A stretch of 27,801 nt of DNA, taken from NCBI GenBank assembly GCA_964487545.1, contig CAZARI010000039.1:1-27801 (forward strand), read 5' to 3'. The position numbers were made by a program, and so were the translations under genes. A model generated the notes under the pieces. That model was not told the origin of the DNA, searched no databases, and saw only the letters and a list, made by a program, of their open reading frames with translations. Of this stretch, positions 15,760-23,853 are shown in pieces (positions within the stretch are counted from its first letter, which is position 1; each line of letters opens with the position of its first letter). Source of the DNA: SKUL01 sp964487545. Its GTDB lineage: Bacteria > Bacteroidota > Bacteroidia > Flavobacteriales_D > SKUL01.

Positions 15760-16304
15760 TGATGGGATCGCAAATACGGCTTCGTGCGATGGAGCCTTCT
15801 GATATCGATCTTATCCTGGCATGGGAGAATAATCCTGAAAACTGGTTGAACAGCAACACACTAAAGCCATACTCCCGACACGATATCGAAAACCTGGTGT
15901 TTAACGCCAAAGGAATTTTTATTGATCAGCAGGTGCGGTTGATGATTGAGCTGCATGAAAGCAACCGCACCATCGGAGCGATCGATTTGTTTGATTGCGA
16001 TTTTTTTAACGGCAGGGCCGGCCTCGGAATTTTAATTGAAAATCATACCGACCGTGGAAAAGGAAACGGAACCGAAGCACTTCAACTGGCATTAAATTAT
16101 TGTGGCGACGTGCTGATGTTGCACCAAGTGTTTGCCGATGTGCTCAGCAACAACGAGAAAAGTTTGAATCTGTTTGAGCGTGCCGGATTTGAGAAGTGCG
16201 GCAGAAAAAAGGACTGGGTGAAACACCCTCAAGGATATTACGATCTTATCATGTTACAGTACCTCTTAAACGATGGCAAAAAAGAAGAAGAAAGCAAAGG
16301 GTAG
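15759..16304 (+). CDS. GNAT-family N-acetyltransferase (RimJ/RimL-like)
   Basis: 181-aa acetyl-CoA-dependent acetyltransferase. I chose the ATG at 15759, overlapping the dapF stop; a GTG at 15756 and an ATG at 15762 are alternatives. The fold runs from IRLRAMEPSDIDLILAWE through the acetyl-CoA pyrophosphate loop DRGKGNGTEAL (residues about 107-117) to NEKSLNLFERAGFE (about 130-143), typical of the RimJ/RimL or SpeG-like branch that modifies protein N-termini, antibiotics or polyamines. The substrate is unknown. The last codons (KKEEES) are read from the same DNA that encodes the lysine-rich start of MltG in another frame. Confidence 0.85.
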   Translation: MMGSQIRLRAMEPSDIDLILAWENNPENWLNSNTLKPYSRHDIENLVFNAKGIFIDQQVRLMIELHESNRTIGAIDLFDCDFFNGRAGLGILIENHTDRGKGNGTEALQLALNYCGDVLMLHQVFADVLSNNEKSLNLFERAGFEKCGRKKDWVKHPQGYYDLIMLQYLLNDGKKEEESKG

Positions 16305-17346
16305 GGGGTTAATGAAGTTGCTCTTGCTGGTTGTTTTAATAGCGGCCGTAGTAGGTGGTACAAAGCTCTTTTCGCTCTATCAACGCGTGTACTGGCCCAA
16401 TGTGAATATCGATTCGGGCGAAGCGTATTTCTATATTTCTACTGGTTCTGATCTTGAAAACGTAGCCGGAAAATTGGAGTCCAAAGGTTTAATCATCAAC
16501 CGACACTCTTTTGAATGGCTGGCCGAACGGAAAAATTACAGCGGAGGATTAATCGTTCCGGGAAAGTATAAACTCACCGACGGCATGAACAATGATGCCT
16601 TGATTGATCATCTCCGGGCCGGAAATGGACGGCTGGAAGTCCAAGTAACTTTTAATAATATCCGCACGCTTCAGGAGTTTGCAGGAATTGTGGGAAAGCA
16701 ACTGGAACCCGATTCAACAACCATTGCTCGTCAGCTTTTGTCACCAGAAACACATCAGCATTATGGGTTTAACGAGCACACTTTTTTGACCATGTTTGTG
16801 CCAAATACCTACCACTTTGACTGGGCAACCGGCGTTGAAGAAATCACCGGACGAATGGCAGCCGAGTTTCGTCGTTTTTGGACCGACGAACGCAAGCAAA
16901 AAGCTCGAAACATCGCACTTAGCCAAAGTGAAGTTGTTATTCTCGCTTCCATTGTAGAGGCAGAACAGCGGCTGCACAAAACCGAAAGGGCCCGTATTGC
17001 TGGATTATACCTGAACCGTCTTCATCGCGGAATGAAATTGCAAAGCGATCCTACAGTGGTCTATGCCATCGGTGATTTTACCATCAATCGCGTGCTTACC
17101 AAACATCTAAGCTTTGATCATCCATACAATACCTATATCTACTCTGGTTTGCCTCCCGGTCCGATTTTGGTCCCGGATATTTCGTCCGTTGATGCCGTGC
17201 TAAATGCCGAGCAGCACAACTATATATTTATGTGCGCCAAAGAGGATTTTTCGGGATTGCATAATTTCTCGACCAATTTAAGACAGCACAATATTTACGC
17301 GCAGCGGTACCGCGACGCGCTCAACAAAAGAAAAATATTTAGATGA
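16273..17346 (+). CDS. mltG: Endolytic transglycosylase MltG (YceG family)
   Basis: 357-aa inner-membrane lytic transglycosylase that cuts nascent glycan strands and so helps set peptidoglycan chain length. It has a basic cytoplasmic start (MAKKKKKAKG), a membrane helix (residues about 14-31), a LysM-like part (about 45-125) and the catalytic YceG domain with E229 in ILASIVEAEQ, followed by QSDPTVVYAIG and PYNTYIYSGLPPGPI, all standard. The ATG at 16273 overlaps the GNAT gene by 32 nt; an ATG at 16312, 7 nt after the GNAT stop, would drop the lysine run but keep the helix and is a real alternative. The stop overlaps the next gene by 4 nt. Confidence 0.93.
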   Translation: MAKKKKKAKGRGLMKLLLLVVLIAAVVGGTKLFSLYQRVYWPNVNIDSGEAYFYISTGSDLENVAGKLESKGLIINRHSFEWLAERKNYSGGLIVPGKYKLTDGMNNDALIDHLRAGNGRLEVQVTFNNIRTLQEFAGIVGKQLEPDSTTIARQLLSPETHQHYGFNEHTFLTMFVPNTYHFDWATGVEEITGRMAAEFRRFWTDERKQKARNIALSQSEVVILASIVEAEQRLHKTERARIAGLYLNRLHRGMKLQSDPTVVYAIGDFTINRVLTKHLSFDHPYNTYIYSGLPPGPILVPDISSVDAVLNAEQHNYIFMCAKEDFSGLHNFSTNLRQHNIYAQRYRDALNKRKIFR

Positions 17347-18767
17347 TACATAAAATCAAATTTGGAACGGATGGCTGGAGAGCGGTCATTGGTAATACCT
17401 ACACGTTTCACAATGTGCACCGCGTCACCGAAGGCGTCGTGAGTTGGCTTAAAAATAATAACCCCGATGCCACGGTTGTGCTGGGTTATGACTGCCGCTT
17501 TAATGCATCGCTGTTTGCCGATGAGGTAGCAAAAGTGCTGGCTCATCACGGTATACGGGTATTGCTGGCCGATGGCTTTGTGTCCACGCCCGCCGTTTCG
17601 CTGGGGGTGCTCAAACACGGGGCACAACTGGGCATTGTTTTAACAGCGAGTCACAATCCGCCCGAATATGGAGGCTACAAACTCAAAGGTGATTTCGGTG
17701 GTCCGCTTCCCGAACCACAAGTTAAAGAAATTGAATCCTTAATTCCGGATGAACTATCTGTGAACCCCGATACCATCAACCAACCCCAGTTGACCGATTC
17801 GGGTATGATTCAAAAAGTAGATCTCGAAACGCTCTACATCGATCACGTAGCAAAGCATTTTGACCTGGAAGCCATTGCCAATTCAAAATTTAAATTTGGT
17901 TTCGATGCCATGTATGGTTCGGGACAACGAATTATCCCGGCATTACTTCCGCAAGTTAAAACCCTGCATTGCAACTATAATCCCTCATTTAAAGGAATTT
18001 CGCCCGAGCCCATTTCGAGAAATCTCCAGGAGTTTGAGCGCTTTGTTCCGGATAATAATTTGGATTGCGGCCTGGCCACCGATGGCGATGCAGACCGGAT
18101 TGCATTGGTTGATGCAGATGGAAATTTCATCGATGCCCATCACGTTATTCTCATTTTGATACACTACCTGCATCACTACAAAAAAATGAAAGGAGATGTA
18201 GTTACAGCGGTGTCGTCATCCAACAAAATTGCCCGCTTGTGCGAACATTACGGACTTCATCTCGACATCGTAAAGATCGGATTCAAGTATACAAGCGAGC
18301 TCATGCGCGTGAAGGATATTTTGGTTGGTGGAGAAGAGTCGGGTGGAATTGCGGTAAAGGGGCATATCCCTGAGCGCGATGGTATTTGGATGGGTCTGGT
18401 GATCTGGGAATTCATGGCTAAATCGGGCAAATCACTCCGCGAAATTATTGATGAGATATATGCTATCGTCGGCCGATTTGCTTTTGAGCGACGTGACTTG
18501 CGACTGCCTGAAGACGAAAAGCAGCAAATTGTTGCGAATTGTAAATCAGGCGTATATACTGCTTTCGGAAAATACAATGTGCAGCGACTGGATCTTACTG
18601 ACGGTTTTAAATACATCCTTTCTGACGATAGTTGGGTCATGATTCGGCCATCGGGCACAGAACCAGTTTTGCGGATATACGCAGAAGCCGAAAATGTTGA
18701 AGCTGCCGAAGCCATTATCGATGCTGCGATTCGTCAAGTACGGGGTGCGGGTACCGTCAAGGGATAA
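17343..18767 (+). CDS. Phosphoglucomutase/phosphomannomutase family protein
   Basis: 474-aa alpha-D-phosphohexomutase, distinct from the GlmM at the window start. Motifs are FGTDGWRAVIG (residues 7-17), the phosphoserine loop LTASHNPPEYGG (about 98-109), the metal loop ATDGDADR, the sugar loop GGEESGG and the phosphate loop RPSGTEP. The last two favour a glucose or mannose phosphate mutase over GlmM; which sugar is used cannot be read from sequence alone. The ATG overlaps the mltG stop (ATGA), so it is translationally coupled in the dapF operon. The stop codon is one base from that of the convergent M23 peptidase. Confidence 0.88.
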   Translation: MIHKIKFGTDGWRAVIGNTYTFHNVHRVTEGVVSWLKNNNPDATVVLGYDCRFNASLFADEVAKVLAHHGIRVLLADGFVSTPAVSLGVLKHGAQLGIVLTASHNPPEYGGYKLKGDFGGPLPEPQVKEIESLIPDELSVNPDTINQPQLTDSGMIQKVDLETLYIDHVAKHFDLEAIANSKFKFGFDAMYGSGQRIIPALLPQVKTLHCNYNPSFKGISPEPISRNLQEFERFVPDNNLDCGLATDGDADRIALVDADGNFIDAHHVILILIHYLHHYKKMKGDVVTAVSSSNKIARLCEHYGLHLDIVKIGFKYTSELMRVKDILVGGEESGGIAVKGHIPERDGIWMGLVIWEFMAKSGKSLREIIDEIYAIVGRFAFERRDLRLPEDEKQQIVANCKSGVYTAFGKYNVQRLDLTDGFKYILSDDSWVMIRPSGTEPVLRIYAEAENVEAAEAIIDAAIRQVRGAGTVKG

Positions 18768-18768
18768 A

Positions 18769-20514
18769 TTAGAAAATCAGCGTTGCCCGATATTCGGCCA
18801 CGTTATTTCTGTTGTCGGTAACACGCAATAGAAACTCGCGTTCTCCCGGTGCAATAGTTCCGCGCGGAATCTGATAAAACAGGTGTGATTTTTTGGGCTC
18901 ATACTCCATCAAAATCCATTCGCCGTCGATTCGACCTTCAAAATGTTTGACCCCCGAAAGATTATCGCTGATATTGAAGTCAATAGAGGAAGCCGATTTC
19001 ATCGATTTTCTATCGGAAACATTAATCGGTCGTATCACCGGAGGAGTAGTGTCGGCGCGCACGGTAAAACTACCAAACTCCCGCAACCGGGTAGAAATCC
19101 AGCCATCTTTGAATCTGCCATCGCGGTAGCTGAGTCGATTTTTTCCTGTGAGACGTGCCACCAGCAACTTATCTTCCAGTTCCGGTGGAACGTTATTTAC
19201 CCTGATGCGCAGGGTGTACCATTTATCTACCGGAACATATTCGTGGTGAATGTGATGAACGGGTGTTAAGCAGCCCCAAAGCGTATCCGATGAAACACTG
19301 TGGGTAAATTCCAAATCCTCATACAAACGAAAAGGCGGAACAATCAACACCACATCGTCGGCCACAAACAAGTTATCTTCATCATATTTGAAAATGGCGC
19401 TGGGTGGGTTTTTTACTTCATCTGGAATGGTTTCAGGCGCTCCTAAAGCACTCACTTTAAAACCTAGAGTGGAAAGGTTTCCATGAAAGTCTCTGATTTC
19501 GTAACGCAGGTCAGTTACTGATCCAGTTTCAAAGGCCATAACCCCGTCGCTTGTAACCGTTCGGTAAACCTGTAGTTGGTTGTTTGGTGCGCGGTAACTG
19601 CGGTGATAATGCCAACCTCTTTCGTGAAATAGCTGGTAATCTTTGTAGGTGTTGATGTGTCGAGACGTATTGAAATTCAAGCTATCTAACTGACTCTCAA
19701 AAACCAGTTCATCATTTTTGAACAGCTTGATATTGTACACACCGCATTTATTTGGATGTCCGTTCAACAAGTCGTAGGTGTGAATTCCGAATGCAATTTC
19801 GCCGTGTACCCGAACCGTTTCATTGTTTTTGATCGAGTAATTGCCGTTGGTTCCCGACACCACATAACTCCGATCTTCGGGACGGTTGCTCACAAAACTC
19901 GAATCATTCATGGGGTAAACGCGTAGCCCTCTGATAGTGGGTTTAATGTTATCGACCACTGGAAAACCAAAAAGCAACGGATTTAATGGGAGCTGTGATT
20001 CTGTAATTCGGATTTCGAAATGCAAATGCGGACCTCCAGAGCTACCCGTGTTTCCTGACCAGGCAATGCGTTCACCGCGCTCAACAGGAATGGCCATGGC
20101 CGGAATTTCAATATCAACTTCAAAGTTTTCCTGTTCGCGCTGGGCGGCCAAAACTACATCTTCGAGCCGGTCGCTCAGTTTTTTCAGGTGCGCATATACC
20201 GTGGTGTATCCATTGGGATGATTGATGTAAACCGCCTTTCCATATCCAAATGGTGATATCCTGATTCTCGATACATAACCCTCTGCGGCAGCTAATACAT
20301 TTTTTCCTTCAACTCCCTGGGTTTTGATGTCGAGACCTGCGTGAAAGTGATTTCGCCTCAGCTCTGCAAAGCTACCCGATAAATACAATGGAATATCCAG
20401 CGGGGATGAGAAGTATCCTTCAACCTGTCCAGTAGGTTGAGATTGTAGCGGCTCTGAAAAAATAAATACCAGTGGAAAAAAAACAAAGATCAAAAAGTAG
20501 AATTTCAATTTCAT
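18769..20514 (-). CDS. Secreted M23 (LytM-type) peptidase
   Basis: 581-aa exported protein. The signal peptide (residues about 1-25) is strongly hydrophobic. The peptidase domain is N-terminal: FHAGLDIK (H58, D62) supplies the first zinc ligands, YAHL (H109) follows, and GGPHLHFEIR (H163, H165) is the classic HxH. M23 enzymes cut peptidoglycan cross-links and sometimes other peptides, or act as amidase activators when inactive; here all visible ligands are present. About 400 residues C-terminal to the catalytic domain are rich in beta-strand and include PPVIRPINVSD and SDNLSGVKHFEG, resembling Ig-like domains of extracellular proteins. An imperfect -7 (TAGCTTTA, minus strand 20531-20524) lies 9 nt before the ATG. 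Confidence 0.9.
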   Translation of the reverse strand: MKLKFYFLIFVFFPLVFIFSEPLQSQPTGQVEGYFSSPLDIPLYLSGSFAELRRNHFHAGLDIKTQGVEGKNVLAAAEGYVSRIRISPFGYGKAVYINHPNGYTTVYAHLKKLSDRLEDVVLAAQREQENFEVDIEIPAMAIPVERGERIAWSGNTGSSGGPHLHFEIRITESQLPLNPLLFGFPVVDNIKPTIRGLRVYPMNDSSFVSNRPEDRSYVVSGTNGNYSIKNNETVRVHGEIAFGIHTYDLLNGHPNKCGVYNIKLFKNDELVFESQLDSLNFNTSRHINTYKDYQLFHERGWHYHRSYRAPNNQLQVYRTVTSDGVMAFETGSVTDLRYEIRDFHGNLSTLGFKVSALGAPETIPDEVKNPPSAIFKYDEDNLFVADDVVLIVPPFRLYEDLEFTHSVSSDTLWGCLTPVHHIHHEYVPVDKWYTLRIRVNNVPPELEDKLLVARLTGKNRLSYRDGRFKDGWISTRLREFGSFTVRADTTPPVIRPINVSDRKSMKSASSIDFNISDNLSGVKHFEGRIDGEWILMEYEPKKSHLFYQIPRGTIAPGEREFLLRVTDNRNNVAEYRATLIF

Positions 20515-20619
20515 AAGCGGGTATAAAGCTAATGCGACGCCACGAGAAGAACGCTACATTGCCCTAAAGATTTCAACAGACACGGGTGAAAATATTGTGA
20601 CCGCACCATACATCATTTA

Positions 20620-20650
20620 TTTGGCAAATTGTTTGGCTGTGCTACCTTTG
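20620..20650 (+). promoter_or_regulatory. Bacteroidota promoter for the zapA-rny operon
   Basis: TTTG (20620-20623), 19 nt, then TACCTTTG (20643-20650): a perfect match to both elements. It ends 27 nt before the ATG at 20678, which argues against the longer reading frame from 20597. Confidence 0.77.
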
Positions 20651-20677
20651 TGTACGAATCACCAAGTGAACACCAGA

Positions 20678-20965
20678 ATGTCGCAATTGATGGATAAGTT
20701 AACGGTAATTTCAGACCAAGTTGAAAGTCTGGGGGGCCGATTAACGGAGCTTATCGGCGAGAATGAAGCGCTTAAAACGCAACTTGCTGATGCGCTACAT
20801 CAGGTGGAACAAAGGAACCGGGAAATATCCGACTTGAGTGAGAGACAAAAATTGTTAATGCTTGCCAAATCGTTGCCTTCGGACGAAAGTCGAAAAGATG
20901 TGAAACTGAAGATTAACGAAATGGTGAGAGAGATTGACAAGTGCATTGCCTTGTTAAACAGTTAG
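20678..20965 (+). CDS. Small coiled-coil protein upstream of zapA
   Basis: 95-aa protein with continuous heptad-like character over residues about 3-60 (LMDKLTVISDQVESL, then LTELIGENEALKTQL and ALHQVEQRNREISDL), followed by a charged linker and a helical C-terminus. No signal peptide or membrane helix. I chose the ATG at 20678 because the open frame from 20597 would start before the promoter. It precedes zapA by 10 nt, in a transcription unit with zapA and rny. The small size, coiled coil and position suggest a division-associated partner, comparable in architecture to ZapB, but this is inference, not homology I can demonstrate. Confidence 0.8.
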   Translation: MSQLMDKLTVISDQVESLGGRLTELIGENEALKTQLADALHQVEQRNREISDLSERQKLLMLAKSLPSDESRKDVKLKINEMVREIDKCIALLNS

Positions 20966-20975
20966 GACGAAATAA

Positions 20976-21254
20976 ATGAGTGAGTTATCCATACGTGTCA
21001 ACATTGCGGGTCGCATTTATCCGCTCACCATTCATCCCGATGAGGAAGAGAAGGTGCGCAATGCGGCACGTGCCATTGACGAGAAAATCAGCGAGCTCAA
21101 AAATCAATATGCAGTCAACGATGTACAGGACTACCTCGCTATGGTAGCCCTGGAGTTATCCACCCACTTGCAACAGCCCGTTGCAACAGTGCCTGATGGC
21201 CTTGAAGAAAAGGTGGATTCCATTGATAGAATGCTAAAATCCTATCTAACATAA
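20976..21254 (+). CDS. zapA: Cell division protein ZapA
   Basis: 92-aa ZapA, which binds and bundles FtsZ filaments at midcell. The N-terminal beta part has SIRVNIAGRIYPLTI (residues 5-19), followed by EEEKVRNAARAIDEKI (24-39), DVQDYLAMVALELS and a C-terminal helix. Length matches the family. It lies 10 nt downstream of the coiled-coil gene and 46 nt upstream of rny. The zapA-rny arrangement is, to my knowledge, common in Bacteroidota. The zapA-rny gap is too short for a 6S RNA, which sits next to zapA in some proteobacteria. Confidence 0.92.
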   Translation: MSELSIRVNIAGRIYPLTIHPDEEEKVRNAARAIDEKISELKNQYAVNDVQDYLAMVALELSTHLQQPVATVPDGLEEKVDSIDRMLKSYLT

Positions 21255-21300
21255 GGCAGCCTTTTCATTCTCTCATCACTGGCAATAAACTTTAATGTAA

Positions 21301-22845
21301 ATGGGAGAAATAATTTATGCGCTGATCACCTTGTTGACCGGACTGGCGATAGGGGGCGGGGTAACTTATGCCATTCTGACCAGAATGCTTAAAAAGCGCC
21401 GCAACAATATCCTGACTCAGGCCTCAAAAGAAGCCGAGCAAATCAAAAAAGACAAGATCCTTCAGGCCAAGGAGAAGTTTTTGCAATTGAAGGAAGAACA
21501 CGAAAAAGTGATTAATGAGCGCAACAATAAACTGCTGAGTTCAGAAAATCGAATCAAACAAAAAGAAAGTCAACTTAATAAGAAAATTGAGGAAAACAAC
21601 CGCCTGAATAAGGAGCTCGAACGAAATAAGGGTAAGCTCGATCAGCAGCTCAAAGTTGCGGACAAGCGACAAGAAGAGCTTAAAAAATCACATGAAAAAC
21701 AGGTCGAAGCCCTTGAAAAGCTGTCCAACTACTCGGCCGAAGAGGCCAAAAATCAATTGGTAGAAGTCTTGCGTGATGAAGCCAAAACGGCCGCCATGCA
21801 GCACATCAAAGAAATTACCGATGAGTCGAAGCTGACGGCCAACATGGAGGCCAAGAAAATTGTTATTCAATCTATTCAGCGTGTAGCTGCCGAACATGCC
21901 ATTGAAAATTCGGTTTCGGTGTTTAATATTGAAAGCGACGAAATCAAGGGACGGATCATTGGCCGCGAAGGCCGTAATATTCGAGCGATTGAAGCAGCAA
22001 CCGGCGTAGAAGTCATTGTTGACGACACCCCCGAAGCCATTATCCTTTCTTGTTTCGATCCGGTGCGTCGTGAAATTGCACGCCTTTCACTTCACCAACT
22101 GGTAACCGACGGCAGAATCCATCCGGCTCGAATCGAAGAGGTGGTGAAAAAAGTCACCCGGCAAATTGAAGATGAGGTAGTAGAAACTGGCAAACGAACC
22201 TGTATTGACCTTGGTATTCACGGACTGCATGCTGAGCTGGTTCGGATCGTTGGGCGAATGAAGTACCGTTCATCTTACGGACAAAACTTATTGCAACACA
22301 GCCGTGAAGTAGCTAACCTGTGCGCAACCATGGCCTCGGAGCTCGGTTTGAACCCCAAAGTGGCCAAACGTGCCGGATTGCTGCACGATATTGGAAAAGT
22401 GCCCGAAGATGAACCGGAGTTGCCTCACGCTATTCTGGGAATGAAACTGGCCGAGAAATACGGCGAAAAACCCGATGTGTGCAACGCTATCGGGGCGCAC
22501 CACGACGAAATTGAAATGACCAGCCTCATTTCACCGATTGTGCAGGTTTGTGATGCCATCTCTGGTGCCCGACCCGGCGCCCGTCGCGAAGTGGTTGAAT
22601 CATACATTCAGCGTTTGAAGAATCTGGAAGAACTCGCACTGAGCTACCCTGGTGTACTCAAATCTTATGCGATTCAGGCAGGTCGTGAGTTGCGCGTATT
22701 GGTCGAGGCAGAAAAGGTTTCCGATCAGCAAGCCGAAACCCTGTCGTTCGATATCTCGCAACGCATTCAGAATGAAATGACCTACCCTGGGCAAATCAGA
22801 ATTACCGTGATTCGTGAAATGCGATCGGTGAATTACGCCAAATAA
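21301..22845 (+). CDS. rny: Ribonuclease Y
   Basis: 514-aa membrane-anchored endoribonuclease that initiates mRNA decay. The layout is complete: one N-terminal membrane helix (residues about 4-26) with a basic stop (KKRR), a long charged coiled coil (about 35-200), a KH RNA-binding domain (KGRIIGREGRNIRAIE, from about 216) and an HD phosphodiesterase domain (AGLLHDIGKVPE with H362-D363, then IGAHHDE). Length agrees with the family's ~520 aa. The downstream sugar epimerase starts 3 nt after its stop. Confidence 0.96.
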   Translation: MGEIIYALITLLTGLAIGGGVTYAILTRMLKKRRNNILTQASKEAEQIKKDKILQAKEKFLQLKEEHEKVINERNNKLLSSENRIKQKESQLNKKIEENNRLNKELERNKGKLDQQLKVADKRQEELKKSHEKQVEALEKLSNYSAEEAKNQLVEVLRDEAKTAAMQHIKEITDESKLTANMEAKKIVIQSIQRVAAEHAIENSVSVFNIESDEIKGRIIGREGRNIRAIEAATGVEVIVDDTPEAIILSCFDPVRREIARLSLHQLVTDGRIHPARIEEVVKKVTRQIEDEVVETGKRTCIDLGIHGLHAELVRIVGRMKYRSSYGQNLLQHSREVANLCATMASELGLNPKVAKRAGLLHDIGKVPEDEPELPHAILGMKLAEKYGEKPDVCNAIGAHHDEIEMTSLISPIVQVCDAISGARPGARREVVESYIQRLKNLEELALSYPGVLKSYAIQAGRELRVLVEAEKVSDQQAETLSFDISQRIQNEMTYPGQIRITVIREMRSVNYAK

Positions 22846-22848
22846 ACG

Positions 22849-23832
22849 ATGGAAAATCTGGCGGGAAAGCAGGTTCTTGTCACTGGTGGAGCAGGTTTTA
22901 TTGGCTCCAACCTTTGCGAGGCGCTGCTTGACATTGGCTGCAAAGTGGTCTGTCTGGATAATTTTCTTACCGGAAAAAAACAGAACTTGAGTGATTTTAT
23001 CGATCATCCCCATTTCACAGTTATCGAGGCCGATATTCGCGATTATGGGGCTTGTGAGAAGGCGACGCAGAACATAGATTTGGTTTTTCACCAGGCTGCC
23101 CTGGGTTCGGTGCCCCGGTCTATCAACGATCCATTAACCACTAATGCCATCAACATTTCAGGCTTTTTGAATATGCTTGAAGCCTGTAGAAAAAACAACG
23201 TAAAGCGGTTTATCTACGCCGCCAGCTCATCTACATACGGCGATCACCCCGAACTGCCGAAAGTGGAGGATAAAATCGGCAAGCCGCTGTCTCCCTATGC
23301 GGTGAGTAAATACGTCAATGAACTCTATGCGCGTGTTTATTCGGATTTACATGATATGGAACTCATCGGGCTGCGCTACTTTAATGTGTTTGGCAAGAGT
23401 CAAGATCCCGAAGGTGCTTACGCCGCAGCCATTCCACGTTTTATCCGTGCACTGATGAAACACGAGTCACCCGTGATTCACGGCGATGGCAGCCAAACCC
23501 GCGATTTTACCTATATCGAAAATGTTGTTCAGGCTAATCTGAAAGCGGCTGCAACCCAAAATCCAGATGCGCTGAGCCAGGTTTATAATGTTGCATATGG
23601 CAGCAATACCGATTTGCTTTCGCTGGTGAATGTGTTAAAAGAATTGTTGAGCCAGTATGATCCCAAAATAAAACAGGTATTAATCAAACACGGTCCCGAG
23701 CGAAAGGGCGATGTGAAACATTCGCTGGCCGATATTTCCAAAGCCCGTGCGTTGTTGGGTTATGATCCCGATTTCGATCTACCAGCAGGGTTAGAACAGG
23801 CTGTGCCGTGGTATTGGGAAAACTATAAATAA
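22849..23832 (+). CDS. UDP-N-acetylglucosamine 4-epimerase-like SDR
   Basis: 327-aa extended short-chain dehydrogenase/epimerase, closest in sequence pattern to the WbpP/TviC-type enzymes that interconvert UDP-GlcNAc and UDP-GalNAc. Visible are the NAD-binding TGGAGFIGSN (residues 12-21), HQAALGSVPRSINDP (81-95), AASSSTYGDH and the catalytic YAVSK (Y150, K154), then LRYFNVFG and GDGSQTRDFTY. It starts 3 nt after the rny stop, so it is probably on the same transcript. It is followed 21 nt later by a UDP-GlcNAc 2-epimerase. Substrate is inferred from resemblance; a UDP-glucose or uronic acid epimerase is less likely. Confidence 0.85.
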   Translation: MENLAGKQVLVTGGAGFIGSNLCEALLDIGCKVVCLDNFLTGKKQNLSDFIDHPHFTVIEADIRDYGACEKATQNIDLVFHQAALGSVPRSINDPLTTNAINISGFLNMLEACRKNNVKRFIYAASSSTYGDHPELPKVEDKIGKPLSPYAVSKYVNELYARVYSDLHDMELIGLRYFNVFGKSQDPEGAYAAAIPRFIRALMKHESPVIHGDGSQTRDFTYIENVVQANLKAAATQNPDALSQVYNVAYGSNTDLLSLVNVLKELLSQYDPKIKQVLIKHGPERKGDVKHSLADISKARALLGYDPDFDLPAGLEQAVPWYWENYK

Positions 23833-23853
23833 ATCAATAGATCAAAAAACCCA

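Noticed and set aside
20597..20677. N-terminal extension of the coiled-coil protein (27 residues from 20597)
   Set aside because: The consensus promoter at 20620-20650 lies inside it, so transcription starts downstream. The extension is also unlike the coiled-coil body.
21255..21300. 6S RNA next to zapA
   Set aside because: The gap is only 46 nt, far shorter than a 6S RNA.
22600..23091. 163-aa minus-strand open frame across the rny/epimerase junction
   Set aside because: It runs antisense through two well-supported genes and has no family resemblance.
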